Shown here: piece after piece, positions 1-7,329 of the stretch
Position numbering within the stretch: position 1 is the first letter of the stretch
How the letters are laid out: every line of letters starts with the position of its first letter
Program-made: the position numbers and the translations under genes
Origin: Lentibacillus sp. Marseille-P4043
Lineage (GTDB): Bacteria > Bacillota > Bacilli > Bacillales > Amphibacillaceae
Length of the DNA: 64,000 bases
NCBI RefSeq assembly: GCF_900258515.1
Contig: NZ_LT984884.1
Span: forward strand, 532,934-596,933
Direction of reading: 5' to 3'
Notes under the pieces: model-generated
Told to the model about the DNA's origin: nothing
What the model saw: the letters and a program-made list of their open reading frames with translations, nothing else
Databases searched by the model: none

Positions 1-996
1 TTTAGAATCAATGGTGTGAAGGGACTATATCGCGTTATTGACTTTATCGCACTTGAACGTAATCCCCGCATATCATGGGAAGAAATCCTTCCAGCCGTAC
101 GTGATGTACTAGGATCCACTGAAGAAGAGACGGATCAACTTATCGCAAATGAATCTGTAGCTGATGACCACTTTGGTGAAGTAAAAGTTTTTATTCAGAT
201 GTTTCGCAATTTACCCGTACAGGTAAAATTACAGGACGGGGAAAATGAGCAGCGCTTTGGACTCCCTGAACGGTTTACGGAAGCAACAATGGAAGCCTCC
301 GTTGCATCCGAAAATATGTTAATGGAAAGAAAATGGGTGGAGCAAAGCCCTCGCTATGGTGAGATGGATACCATTGGTCATGATGTCGTTGAGGAAATAA
401 TAGCCAGCTATGATGAAGAAAGACTTCATCAATTGGTTCAAGTAGCATTATCAAATGCATATTCTGAAGGTCGTGACAAGCCCGAGAAAAAGGTTACGCT
501 TACCATGCTTGATAATCCAAGTTGGAAGGAACGCTATGCCGCACTCGACCAAATGCCGGATCCAACCATTGAAGATCTACCAGTTCTTAATAAAGCATTA
601 GATGATGAAAAAGGATCCATTCGTAGACTAGCCACCGCGTATCTTGGCATGATCGAGGAACGTGAAGTGTTACCATATTTATATAAAGCATTAAAGGATA
701 AAGCAGTAAATGTTAGGCGTACCGCTGGAGACTGTCTGTCAGATCTTGGTTTCACAGATGCGATTCCAGAGATGATAACTGCGTTAGCAGATCCAAATCG
801 CCTTGTTCGTTGGCGTGCTGCTATGTATCTATACGAAGTCGGAGATGAAACCGCAATACCCGCCCTTCAACATGCATTGGATGATCCAGAATTTGAAGTT
901 CGGATGCAGGTCAAAATGGCACTAGCCAGAATCGAAGGCGGCAAAAAAGCAGAAGGATCAATCTGGCACCAAATGACACAAGCCACAAAACAATAA
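1..996 (+). CDS. CvfC-like HEAT-repeat protein, 5' end outside window
   Basis: The frame is open from base 1, so the gene starts upstream of the window. A GTG at position 16 is an internal Val, not a likely start. The visible part matches the conserved virulence factor C family of Firmicutes: a virulence-factor domain (residues about 1-150 of the visible part), then HEAT-like helical repeats (about 160-310) with recurring patterns such as LNKALDDEKGSIRRLA and LADPNRLVRWRAAMYL. Family members carry a Nfu N-terminal-like domain first; the missing piece would be that domain. HEAT repeats are protein-binding scaffolds. The family was named from a Staphylococcus virulence phenotype and its biochemical role is not established. 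No transmembrane segment is seen. Confidence 0.85.
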   Translation, partial: FRINGVKGLYRVIDFIALERNPRISWEEILPAVRDVLGSTEEETDQLIANESVADDHFGEVKVFIQMFRNLPVQVKLQDGENEQRFGLPERFTEATMEASVASENMLMERKWVEQSPRYGEMDTIGHDVVEEIIASYDEERLHQLVQVALSNAYSEGRDKPEKKVTLTMLDNPSWKERYAALDQMPDPTIEDLPVLNKALDDEKGSIRRLATAYLGMIEEREVLPYLYKALKDKAVNVRRTAGDCLSDLGFTDAIPEMITALADPNRLVRWRAAMYLYEVGDETAIPALQHALDDPEFEVRMQVKMALARIEGGKKAEGSIWHQMTQATKQ

Positions 997-1029
997 GGCT
1001 TCTCCCGTAATGTTGCTTTTTAATGTCGT

Positions 1030-1690
1030 AGTTGATATATAATGCGCAGTAACTAGAAATCAAGTTCGGAGCTTTGACAACCGCTACGGGAAAACACTAC
1101 GCTTTCCGCGGGCACGGCTTCAGCCTCCGAAGCGGAAAACCGCCGCTTCGAAGTCTTCAGACACGTGCTGGGGCTGCGCTAACTCGCCCCACCGAAAACC
1201 ATTGTTCCCGCAGGAGTCTACGTGTTTTCCCTTCGCTAGTAGGTGCTATTACTTGATATACATGCTATCTCTACACAAAAATTAGGGAACTTCTACTAGC
1301 AGAGTCAGAATACGTAGACTCCTTGAAAATACAGTTCGATTTTCTGCGTGCGATGTAACGCTGCCGAAGCATTCCTTGTCCTATGGGAACAGCACGAGTC
1401 CGAAGACCCCGCAGGACAAGGAAAACTTCAGTGGTATTACATCGCACGCAGAAAAAGTGGTATTCTTTTTCAAGGAAGCGCTCTTTGCTTCCGAGGAGGC
1501 TGAGGCCGTGCCCATGGAAAGCGAAGTATTCTGACGGAGCGAGTCCAAGTACTCCTATACCATTGGAACGGGAAGAAAGTGTCATTAAAGAGAACTTCAT
1601 TACTGCGCATTATCCTTCTATTGTGTAAAAAACAACAAATGGCTTCGATGGGGCAAGTAATCGCAGTCCCAATCCTTTAGAAAATAGTAA
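1030..1690. repeat. Degenerate dispersed repeat block
   Basis: This gene-free stretch is made of pieces of the repeat family seen intact at 21617-22497. About 1090-1240 holds the GC-rich segment (CTTTCCGCGGGCACGGC ... CTGGGGCTGCGCTAACTCG) in one orientation. About 1330-1560 holds a related segment inverted, with GAGGAGGCTGAGGCCGTGCC. About 1640-1690 matches 22360-22420 (TAATCGCAGTC ... TTTAGAAAATAGT). Reading frames here are by-products of the GC-rich repeat. No intact terminal inverted repeat was found. Confidence 0.75.
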
Positions 1691-1729
1691 AACTACCATC
1701 CTGCTTCATGTTTGGATGGTAGTTTTACT
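1686..1729 (-). terminator. Rho-independent terminator
   Basis: Perfect 16-bp inverted repeat (1686-1701 with 1714-1729) around a 12-nt loop, just downstream of the minus-strand small gene that stops at 1738. Confidence 0.8.
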
Positions 1730-1737
1730 TATTTATC

Positions 1738-1965
1738 TTAGACAATTAAAGCGATTAACTTCCTATCTCTATCTTCCTGTTCCGTTTTGGAGGCTAAGTC
1801 ATACTTTTTTAAAAGATGGAATAACTCATTAAGTGTTTCCTGGGAATGTTCATTATCTAAAAAACGACTTACTTGTTCATACAAATCTGCTGGCAAAAAC
1901 TCTTTCTGGTTTTCCAACTTCTTTACAACATCCTGATATGAATGATCAATGTTGCATGATCCCAC
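1738..1965 (-). CDS. Small hypothetical protein, 75 aa
   Basis: A short soluble, charged, helical protein with no cysteine pair beyond Cys4 and no membrane segment. The start is a GTG preceded by GGAGAGGG about 9 nt upstream. It has its own strong terminator (1686-1729), which supports a real monocistronic gene. I do not recognise a domain; it resembles the small group-specific proteins common in Bacillaceae. Function unknown. Confidence 0.6.
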   Translation of the reverse strand: MGSCNIDHSYQDVVKKLENQKEFLPADLYEQVSRFLDNEHSQETLNELFHLLKKYDLASKTEQEDRDRKLIALIV

Positions 1966-2108
1966 TTAATCACTCCCTCTCCTTTATCTTTATTTTGATT
2001 GTATCACTTACGCATCTCTCTTACATCTATTAAGTCTACAGCTCGAATACAAGTAAAATAGGCAAATGGGAAAAAGAATTAAAATGGGATGCCTATACAG
2101 GCCTTTAT

Positions 2109-2618
2109 CTAGCTTTTATTGTTAATCCAAAATCGCCGCATTACCGTTCCATCGTCATCAACAAAACCTTCATCCTCAATTCCGCCATTATCTATGATTA
2201 CCTTTGCAGAACCGATATTATCCTCATCACATGTCACTAATACACGGTCAATGCCTAATTTTTTGCACTTTTTCAATGCCTCTGCCAGAATCAATGTCGC
2301 ATAACCCTTTTTTCGTTCAGTTGGCCGCGTACTATACCCGATGTGGCCGCCAACATTTCGTAAAAACTCATTTAGATCATGACGAATATCAACCATCCCC
2401 ACAATCCGTTCATTATCATCGATCAAAAAGTAATTCGTGCTTGGTAGCCATCGGTCTGTTCCACCTTCTCTTATAGCTAATGCCTGTAAATATTCCTCAT
2501 ATGTCTCATGTTTCGCCAAATCAAAGCTGCTTGGCACCATTCGTGAAGGCCCCCATTCCCTCACATAGTTTTCGTGTTCCTCTTTCCACTTTAACGCTGG
2601 TCTTTCCAATCTCATCAT
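2109..2618 (-). CDS. GNAT family N-acetyltransferase
   Basis: A 169-residue single-domain GNAT. The acetyl-CoA binding motif A is visible around residues 94-115 (GYSTRPTERKKGYAT, R/Q-x-x-G-x-A-type loop), followed by ILAEALKKCKKLGI and the VLVTCDEDN ... IIDNGG segment typical of motif B. It would transfer an acetyl group from acetyl-CoA to an amine; the substrate cannot be read from sequence. Two tandem ATG codons follow an AGAGAGAGGGA ribosome site. It stands alone on the minus strand. Confidence 0.85.
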   Translation of the reverse strand: MMRLERPALKWKEEHENYVREWGPSRMVPSSFDLAKHETYEEYLQALAIREGGTDRWLPSTNYFLIDDNERIVGMVDIRHDLNEFLRNVGGHIGYSTRPTERKKGYATLILAEALKKCKKLGIDRVLVTCDEDNIGSAKVIIDNGGIEDEGFVDDDGTVMRRFWINNKS

Positions 2619-2644
2619 AATCCCTCTCTCTAACTTAATAAAAA

Positions 2645-2681
2645 CACGTTATTGATTAGATTCATCTTAATCAATAACGTG
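2645..2681. terminator. Terminator-like inverted repeat
   Basis: A 14-bp perfect stem (2645-2658 with 2668-2681) followed by CAATTTTT on the plus strand. It sits just upstream of the acetyltransferase start. No plus-strand gene precedes it, so it may act as a bidirectional insulator. Confidence 0.45.
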
Positions 2682-2883
2682 CAATTTTTAAACTAATATT
2701 CTGATACCTAAAAAAATATATGGATAATCACATAATATGAGCCGAACAAGATACTCACTTATCAAAGGACCAAAAATTTTAATTTATCTGACTTTATTTT
2801 GCTGATTTAATTAACAACTTGGGCTATGTTTAGATGGAGGGTATGATATTAGCCCTACCCCTTGCAGAAAGGGGGTGAAAATA

Positions 2884-3042
2884 GTGGATATGATTTCACT
2901 TCTAACGGCTATTGTGAGTCTTGTTACGTCAGTTGTTGGGCTTGTTACCACAATTGTAACAACGTACCGGGATTTATATAGGCGGAAAGAAAAGAATCCT
3001 TCGCCGACCCAACCGGAAAAGGATTCTAGAAAAAACACCTAA
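2884..3042 (+). CDS. Small hydrophobic peptide, type I toxin-like candidate
   Basis: A 52-residue peptide, too short for routine gene calling. It has one hydrophobic helix (about residues 4-27, LLTAIVSLVTSVVGLVTTIV) followed by a basic, Pro-rich tail. The GTG start sits 6 nt after a very strong AAAGGGGGTG site. That site is the 3' arm of a hairpin with ACCCCTT (2857-2876), so the ribosome site may be sequestered. A short membrane helix with a charged tail and an occluded ribosome site is typical of type I toxins of the TxpA or holin-like kind. No antisense RNA is proven. It could instead be a harmless small membrane peptide. Confidence 0.5.
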   Translation: MDMISLLTAIVSLVTSVVGLVTTIVTTYRDLYRRKEKNPSPTQPEKDSRKNT

Positions 3043-3044
3043 GT

Positions 3045-3066
3045 GAGAGGGATTCAATTCCCTCTC
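3045..3066. terminator. Short hairpin after the toxin-like gene
   Basis: GAGAGGGA (3045-3052) pairs with TCCCTCTC (3059-3066) directly after the stop codon at 3042. It lacks a clean T-run, so it is a weak terminator candidate or an RNA structural element. Confidence 0.4.
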
Positions 3067-3128
3067 CTTACCACTATTATATTCATATCATACCCTCATT
3101 ATAACAAAATAGTCAAGGAGCTGATCTG

Positions 3129-3224
3129 GTGCAAACTACAACTTTCATTATTTCTATTGTTTCGATCTTAATAAGTTGTACAACACTAACCATTATTTTT
3201 AAGACAAAAAGAAAAGGTAGCTAA
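3129..3224 (+). CDS. Second very small membrane peptide
   Basis: A 31-residue peptide starting at GTG, about 9 nt after an AAGGAG site (3114-3119). It has a single hydrophobic helix (residues about 5-24) and ends in a basic KTKRKGS tail. The size, one-helix plan and Lys-rich end resemble bacterial type I toxins. It lies 86 nt after a similar small peptide in the same direction. Reality of expression is inferred only from the ribosome site and composition. Confidence 0.4.
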   Translation: MQTTTFIISIVSILISCTTLTIIFKTKRKGS

Positions 3225-3415
3225 TAGTGCTGAAAATTGCGTAATGCGTAATGGGTGAAGCTTTATGATACCTAAAAAACCGAACAATACTTTTGGTCTA
3301 ATTCTCCAATTTTGCTAAAGAAGAAGTGTAGAAAAGCATACAAAACCACAAATCTAGTGCTTTCAAATAATTTCTGCTATCATTATCACTATCAAACAAA
3401 ACAGGAGAGAGAACA

Positions 3416-3859
3416 ATGAAAGTTTACGTTGATGCTGACGCTTGTCCAGTAAAGGATACGATCATTTCCATTGCAAAAAATAATCAAATCCCTGTCTTCC
3501 TTGTAAAAAGTTTTGCCCACTACTCCAACAACCAAGAGCCACAAGGAGTTGAGACGATCTATGTCGACACCGGGGCTGACTCTGCTGATTACCGAATCAT
3601 GAAATTGGCACAAAAAAATGACATTATCGTTACACAAGATTATGGTCTTGCTTCTTTAGGTTTAGCAAAAGGGTGCATTGTTTTGCATCATAAAGGATTC
3701 GCGTATTCAAATGAGAATATCGATCAACTCCTGCAAACACGTTATGAAAGTGCTATGGCTAGAAAAGGTGGCAAACGTACCAAAGGACCCAAAGCGTTTA
3801 CAGCTGAAGATGAAAAAAAGTTTAGCGAACTATTTAAAAAAGTGATTGAGCAGTATTGA
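3416..3859 (+). CDS. yqxD: YaiI/YqxD family (UPF0178) protein
   Basis: Full-length 147-aa member of UPF0178 (DUF188). The N-terminal signature [14 protein letters not shown] is characteristic, and the central [12 protein letters not shown] and VTQDYGLA segments supply acidic residues arranged as in PIN-like nuclease folds. A basic C-terminal stretch (RKGGKRTKG) may contact nucleic acid. The molecular function is not established in the family. The ATG follows AGGAGAGAG at a normal distance. It is monocistronic and convergent with the thioesterase gene downstream. Confidence 0.9.
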   Translation: MKVYVDADACPVKDTIISIAKNNQIPVFLVKSFAHYSNNQEPQGVETIYVDTGADSADYRIMKLAQKNDIIVTQDYGLASLGLAKGCIVLHHKGFAYSNENIDQLLQTRYESAMARKGGKRTKGPKAFTAEDEKKFSELFKKVIEQY

Positions 3860-3890
3860 TTAGTCCCCACTGCTCCGATGCCCCCTTTTA

Positions 3891-4361
3891 TTATCGTATG
3901 TTCGCTCGATTTTCTCGATTCTCTTTCCTTGATGGAGCCGTAAGATATAACCTTTTCTCTTCCTCGGTTACCGGAAAAACATTCGGGACTGGAACCGGCT
4001 TCCCTTCTTCGTTAACGGCTACCATGGTAAGAAAGGATTCTGTTGTCAGTCTTTCCTCATTTTTAATCAAATCATGTGCGGTAACTTTCACATACACCTC
4101 CATTGAATTTGTCCCTGTATACGTCACGAATGCTTCTAATGTTAATGAATCCCCAACCTTTGCCGAAGAAAGGAAATCAACAGAGTCAATCGACGCTGTG
4201 ACAACTGCACTTTTTGCATGCTTCATCGCAGTTAATGCAGCAATTTCATCAATATAAGCTAGTACTTTTCCACCAAATATTGTATCTAAATGGTTTGTAT
4301 CCGGCGGTAGTACTAAACGTGTTTGAACGGTTTTAGAATCTTGTATAGCTATTTGTTCCAT
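3891..4361 (-). CDS. Acyl-CoA thioesterase, hotdog fold
   Basis: A 156-aa single hotdog-domain thioesterase of the YkhA/YciA type. The signature PPDTNHLDTIFGGKVLAYIDEIAALTA (N-H-x-x-x-x-F-G-G-x-x-x-x-x-x-D) is intact, followed by ASIDSVDFL. These enzymes hydrolyse medium- and long-chain acyl-CoA to free fatty acid and CoA in the cytosol. The start ATG follows AGGAGGATAATTCG. Its leader is notable: a cobalamin riboswitch (4440-4668) and a terminator hairpin (4380-4408) lie directly upstream on the same strand. Whether B12 really controls it is an inference. Confidence 0.9.
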   Translation of the reverse strand: MEQIAIQDSKTVQTRLVLPPDTNHLDTIFGGKVLAYIDEIAALTAMKHAKSAVVTASIDSVDFLSSAKVGDSLTLEAFVTYTGTNSMEVYVKVTAHDLIKNEERLTTESFLTMVAVNEEGKPVPVPNVFPVTEEEKRLYLTAPSRKENRENRANIR

Positions 4362-4379
4362 CGAATTATCCTCCTAAAA

Positions 4380-4408
4380 TAAAAAACACCTTTCATAATA
4401 GAAGATGT
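4380..4408 (-). terminator. Terminator between riboswitch and thioesterase
   Basis: On the minus strand ACATCTT (4402-4408) pairs with AAGGTGT (4386-4392), followed at once by six T. It sits after the aptamer and before the ribosome site of the thioesterase gene, where the expression platform of a transcriptional riboswitch would be. Confidence 0.6.
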
Positions 4409-4439
4409 TAAAAGTAAAATGCATACTAAAATTTAGTTA

Positions 4440-4668
4440 CATCATATGTATTAACGCAACACCCTCCTATTTCCCGTAGGATTAAAAATGTTCTTCCCTA
4501 TGGCAGGTCTCCTGGCTTCGAATCATCAAATCACTTTCCTTCCCGTTTCCCTTTTGAAACAGTGGTATCAAAGGATTCTCCTCATTACAGTGGCGGGACC
4601 GCGTTGGAATTTCACCAACTTCCCTTTTCAACTTTTTATACAAGTCACCATAAGGCAAATGTATTCAA
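4440..4668 (-). ncRNA. Cobalamin (AdoCbl) riboswitch
   Basis: Read on the minus strand, the region carries the conserved cobalamin aptamer blocks in order: GGGAAGTTGGTGAAATTCC (about 4607-4625), GCGGTCCCGCCACTGTAA (about 4586-4603), and the B12 box AGCCAGGAGACCTGCC at 4502-4517. Downstream on the same strand are a terminator hairpin and an acyl-CoA thioesterase. Such switches usually control cobalamin synthesis, uptake or B12-independent isozymes, so this target is unusual. The outer limits given are approximate. Confidence 0.9.
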
Positions 4669-4704
4669 TTGTATTTAGTATATCACCTTTTATAATTCTA
4701 TGGG

Positions 4705-5335
4705 TGTTTTAATGATCAAACAGTTAGCTGAGGCAAACTTGAAACGTTTCTAATAATTGCCTTAACAACTTTGGTAAACCTAAAGACTGTTAAGATTGAG
4801 GCTGCGATTACTCGCCCTATTGAAAACATTTGTTGATTTATATACAAAATGTGTAATAACTAAAAAATTGCTCCTTCGCCGTTCCGGAAATACACTGGTT
4901 TTGCATTTACTACCATTAACTGTAGTAGTATGTGTTTTGCCAAGACACATTCTACCGCTTCACTAGTCCGGGTGAGTGGAGGGTTGGTGACTCCTCGAAA
5001 AAGAAAAGCACTTTTTCTTCGTGCGATGTATCGCTGGCGTAGCCTTCCTTGTCCTGCGGGAACAATGGTTTTCGGTGGGGCGAGTTAGCGCAGCCCCAGC
5101 ACGTGTCCGAAGACCCCGCAGAGTGGTTTTCTCGAGGAGGCTGAGGCCGTGCCCGCGGAAAGCATCCACCCAGAACGATCCCGGACGGTGGGAGATGCGT
5201 GTACTTATAGAAAAGAGTCCAGCAGTCAAAACTTGTTTAAATGTGATTAATCCAAAGTCAACTTGAGTAGTGAATATCCATCCTTTCACATTTTTTCAAG
5301 GCTTATTTGTCTATTTCACGCTGCGAAAGTTGAGT
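4705..5335 (-). repeat. Partial inverted copy of the 881-bp element
   Basis: This is the reverse-complement relative of the element at 21617-22497. It retains one terminal repeat, TGCGAAAGTTGAGT, at 5322-5335, and the core with CTGGGGCTGCGCTAACTCG read on the other strand. The opposite terminal repeat expected near 4690 is missing. The copy also lacks the internal segment corresponding to about 22119-22298. It lies upstream of the riboswitch on the minus strand and upstream of the arsR-type regulator on the plus strand. Confidence 0.8.
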
Positions 5336-5342
5336 TGTAATA

Positions 5343-5376
5343 CTTATCTAATTAGATTATAATCTAATTAGATAAG
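5343..5376. promoter_or_regulatory. Large palindromic operator of the ArsR-type regulator
   Basis: A perfect palindrome with 16-bp arms (5343-5358 and 5361-5376) and a 2-bp centre, 18 bp upstream of the regulator start. Each arm contains the smaller palindrome TCTAATTAGA. Two related sites recur before the MFS gene, which suggests autoregulation and pump control by the same protein. Confidence 0.8.
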
Positions 5377-5394
5377 CGTTAGGAGGTTACATAT

Positions 5395-5964
5395 ATGCAA
5401 CTGGACCGTATCGTCAACTTTCATAAAACAATTGGAGACAAAACAAGAATTCAAATCATTGCCCTGTTAAAAGATGGCCCGCTCCATGGTCAAGCGATTG
5501 CCGGAAAGCTCGGGCTAACGCCGCCTACTATCTCCTACCATATTAATAAACTAAGAGAGATCGATATTATTTATCAGCGAAGAGAGAAAAATACGATTTA
5601 TTTTTATTTAAATAAGAAAAAGCTGGCATTTATGGCGGATGCCATTCTTAGGATTGGAGAAGAAAAGGAAATGGAACAATTTCAGGTTAATGACGAAGAG
5701 AAATATAATATTATCCAAAACTTCTTTCAAGACGGAAAGCTAAAGAATATTCCCGCACAACGTAAAAAGAAGCTTATTGTTTTGGAACACCTTGTAAATG
5801 GTTTGGAAAAAGGCAGAACATACAGCGAAAAAGAAATCAATGAACACATAAAACAATTTTATGGCGACTTTGCAACAATTAGACGCGAATTCATCATGTG
5901 CCAGTTTATGTCAAGGCAAAATAGTGAGTATGAATTAAACCCAGAAGAACTATGGCTGATCTAG
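5395..5964 (+). CDS. ArsR-type HTH regulator with DUF2087 domain
   Basis: A 189-aa regulator. Residues 1-85 form an ArsR-type winged helix (TRIQIIALLKDGPLHGQAIA ... LTPPTISYHINKLREIDII, then a basic wing). Residues about 105-185 match DUF2087 (KLIVLEHLVNGLEKGRTYSEKEINEHI ... FATIRREFIM). No cysteine metal-binding pair of the classical ArsR type is seen, so the ligand is probably not a metal. The start follows TAGGAGG. A 34-bp palindrome lies just upstream and an MFS exporter follows, so a self-regulated repressor of an efflux pump is the likely role. Confidence 0.85.
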   Translation: MQLDRIVNFHKTIGDKTRIQIIALLKDGPLHGQAIAGKLGLTPPTISYHINKLREIDIIYQRREKNTIYFYLNKKKLAFMADAILRIGEEKEMEQFQVNDEEKYNIIQNFFQDGKLKNIPAQRKKKLIVLEHLVNGLEKGRTYSEKEINEHIKQFYGDFATIRREFIMCQFMSRQNSEYELNPEELWLI

Positions 5965-5980
5965 TCAGCCTATTTTTTTT
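5954..5980 (+). terminator. Terminator overlapping the regulator stop codon
   Basis: GGCTGA (5954-5959) pairs with TCAGCC (5965-5970), and T8 follows. The regulator stop codon TAG (5962-5964) sits in the loop. It would attenuate read-through into the MFS gene. Confidence 0.7.
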
Positions 5981-5985
5981 ACCAA

Positions 5986-6010
5986 CTAATTAGATACATA
6001 TTAAATTAGA
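5986..6010. promoter_or_regulatory. Second operator, before the MFS gene
   Basis: CTAATTAGA (5986-5994) and TAAATTAGA (6002-6010) repeat the half-site of the 5343-5376 palindrome 16 bp apart, upstream of the transporter start at 6038. Confidence 0.6.
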
Positions 6011-6037
6011 TGGAATTATAACTAGGTGGTGATATAA

Positions 6038-7252
6038 ATGAAAAATTGGCTGGTCTGGAAACAAGAAAAAAACTATCAAAAACTTTTTTGGTCCGGCACT
6101 ATTAATGGAATAGGAAGTCGCTTTACCCAAGTAGCTATTCTCACATTGCTTTACCAGGTTACTGAATCTGGTATTGCCATCGGACTGCTGTTTGCTACAC
6201 GAATGGCTCCATTTTTACTTTTAGCACCAATCGGTGGAATGCTAGCCGATCGATTTTCTAAGAAAAAAATACTGATAACAATTGACCTATTACGCACTCC
6301 ATTTGCGGTATCACCAATCCTTGTGCAAGGATCAGGGGATTTATGGATTGTGTACCTGAGTGCATTTTGTTTAGCTACAGGTGAAGCTATCTATTCCCCT
6401 ACAAGAATGTCAGCCATTCCAACGCTTGTAAAACAGGATAAATTATTGTATATTAACGCGATTGAACAAATCATGGTTGGCATTGTTCTTGTTGCAGGTT
6501 CAAGCACTGGGGGGATCATTTCCTATTTATTCGGTTTGCATCTCCCATTTATACTAGACGGATTATCATACCTTATATCAGCATTATTTATCTTGAACAT
6601 GACCATCCCAACAATCATGAAAGCGAAAAAGTGTAATCCCGTTTATCATTCTCCATCCGCATGGAAGTTAATTACAGGGTCGTCCATACTGCTTATCTTT
6701 ATTTTTATTGAAATTACCATGCCTTTAGCCAATGGGGTTGATAATGTTCTTATGAGCGTATATGCACTTGATATTTTTCATAAGGGAGACCTTGGGGTTG
6801 GATTGATTTATACAGCGCTAGGGTTAGGTTTCATTATAAGTTCTTTCTTTTCGACTAAATTAAGGCGAAAACTAGTACTGTTAGTTGTGGTCTTTATCGC
6901 TCTTGAGGGTAGTGGTCATCTTCTGTTAAGTGTTGTTCCTACTTTTTCGTTTGCTCTTCTGACTGTTTTATTTATCACATTCGCTGGAGGGATCAGCAAC
7001 ATTTGTTCAAGCACACTTATCATGAAAATCGTACCGAAATCAAGGCAAGGGACATTTTTTGGATTGACACAAATGATATCGAACACAGCATTGGGCCTTT
7101 CTATGGGTGTGGCCGGATTTTTACTGGAAGTATTTAATCCTAGAACATTAAGTTTTCTTGTAGGCATTACCTATATTGTTTTAACCATTTTATATGCCAT
7201 TTTATTTGCAAAGGTAAACCTCGTAAACGAGAAAAGGAAATTACAATCGTGA
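6038..7252 (+). CDS. MFS efflux transporter
   Basis: A 404-aa major facilitator with about 12 predicted membrane helices. The MFS loop 2-3 motif is visible as GGMLADRFSKKKIL (about residues 67-80). It belongs to the DHA1-like, MdtH/YfiS-type exporters, which use the proton gradient to expel drugs or small toxic compounds. The ATG follows AGGTGGTGATATAA. It sits 73 bp after the ArsR-DUF2087 regulator with operator half-sites in between, so it is the probable regulated pump of this two-gene module. The substrate cannot be predicted. Confidence 0.88.
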   Translation: MKNWLVWKQEKNYQKLFWSGTINGIGSRFTQVAILTLLYQVTESGIAIGLLFATRMAPFLLLAPIGGMLADRFSKKKILITIDLLRTPFAVSPILVQGSGDLWIVYLSAFCLATGEAIYSPTRMSAIPTLVKQDKLLYINAIEQIMVGIVLVAGSSTGGIISYLFGLHLPFILDGLSYLISALFILNMTIPTIMKAKKCNPVYHSPSAWKLITGSSILLIFIFIEITMPLANGVDNVLMSVYALDIFHKGDLGVGLIYTALGLGFIISSFFSTKLRRKLVLLVVVFIALEGSGHLLLSVVPTFSFALLTVLFITFAGGISNICSSTLIMKIVPKSRQGTFFGLTQMISNTALGLSMGVAGFLLEVFNPRTLSFLVGITYIVLTILYAILFAKVNLVNEKRKLQS

Positions 7253-7280
7253 AGCATGGTGAACTATACGCAACATTAAG

Positions 7281-7317
7281 AAACACCTCTGCACAAATTT
7301 GACAGAGGTGTTTTACA
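7281..7317 (+). terminator. Terminator after the MFS gene
   Basis: AAACACCTCTG (7281-7291) pairs perfectly with CAGAGGTGTTT (7303-7313). It lies between convergent genes and can serve both strands. Confidence 0.85.
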
Positions 7318-7329
7318 TGTTCATGGACG

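Noticed and set aside
1074..1628. Several 60-110 codon frames on both strands
   Set aside because: They follow the GC-rich dispersed repeat and recur with every copy of it; no ribosome sites.
3225..3415. Further small peptide genes near the toxin-like locus
   Set aside because: No frame with both a start and a ribosome site was seen.
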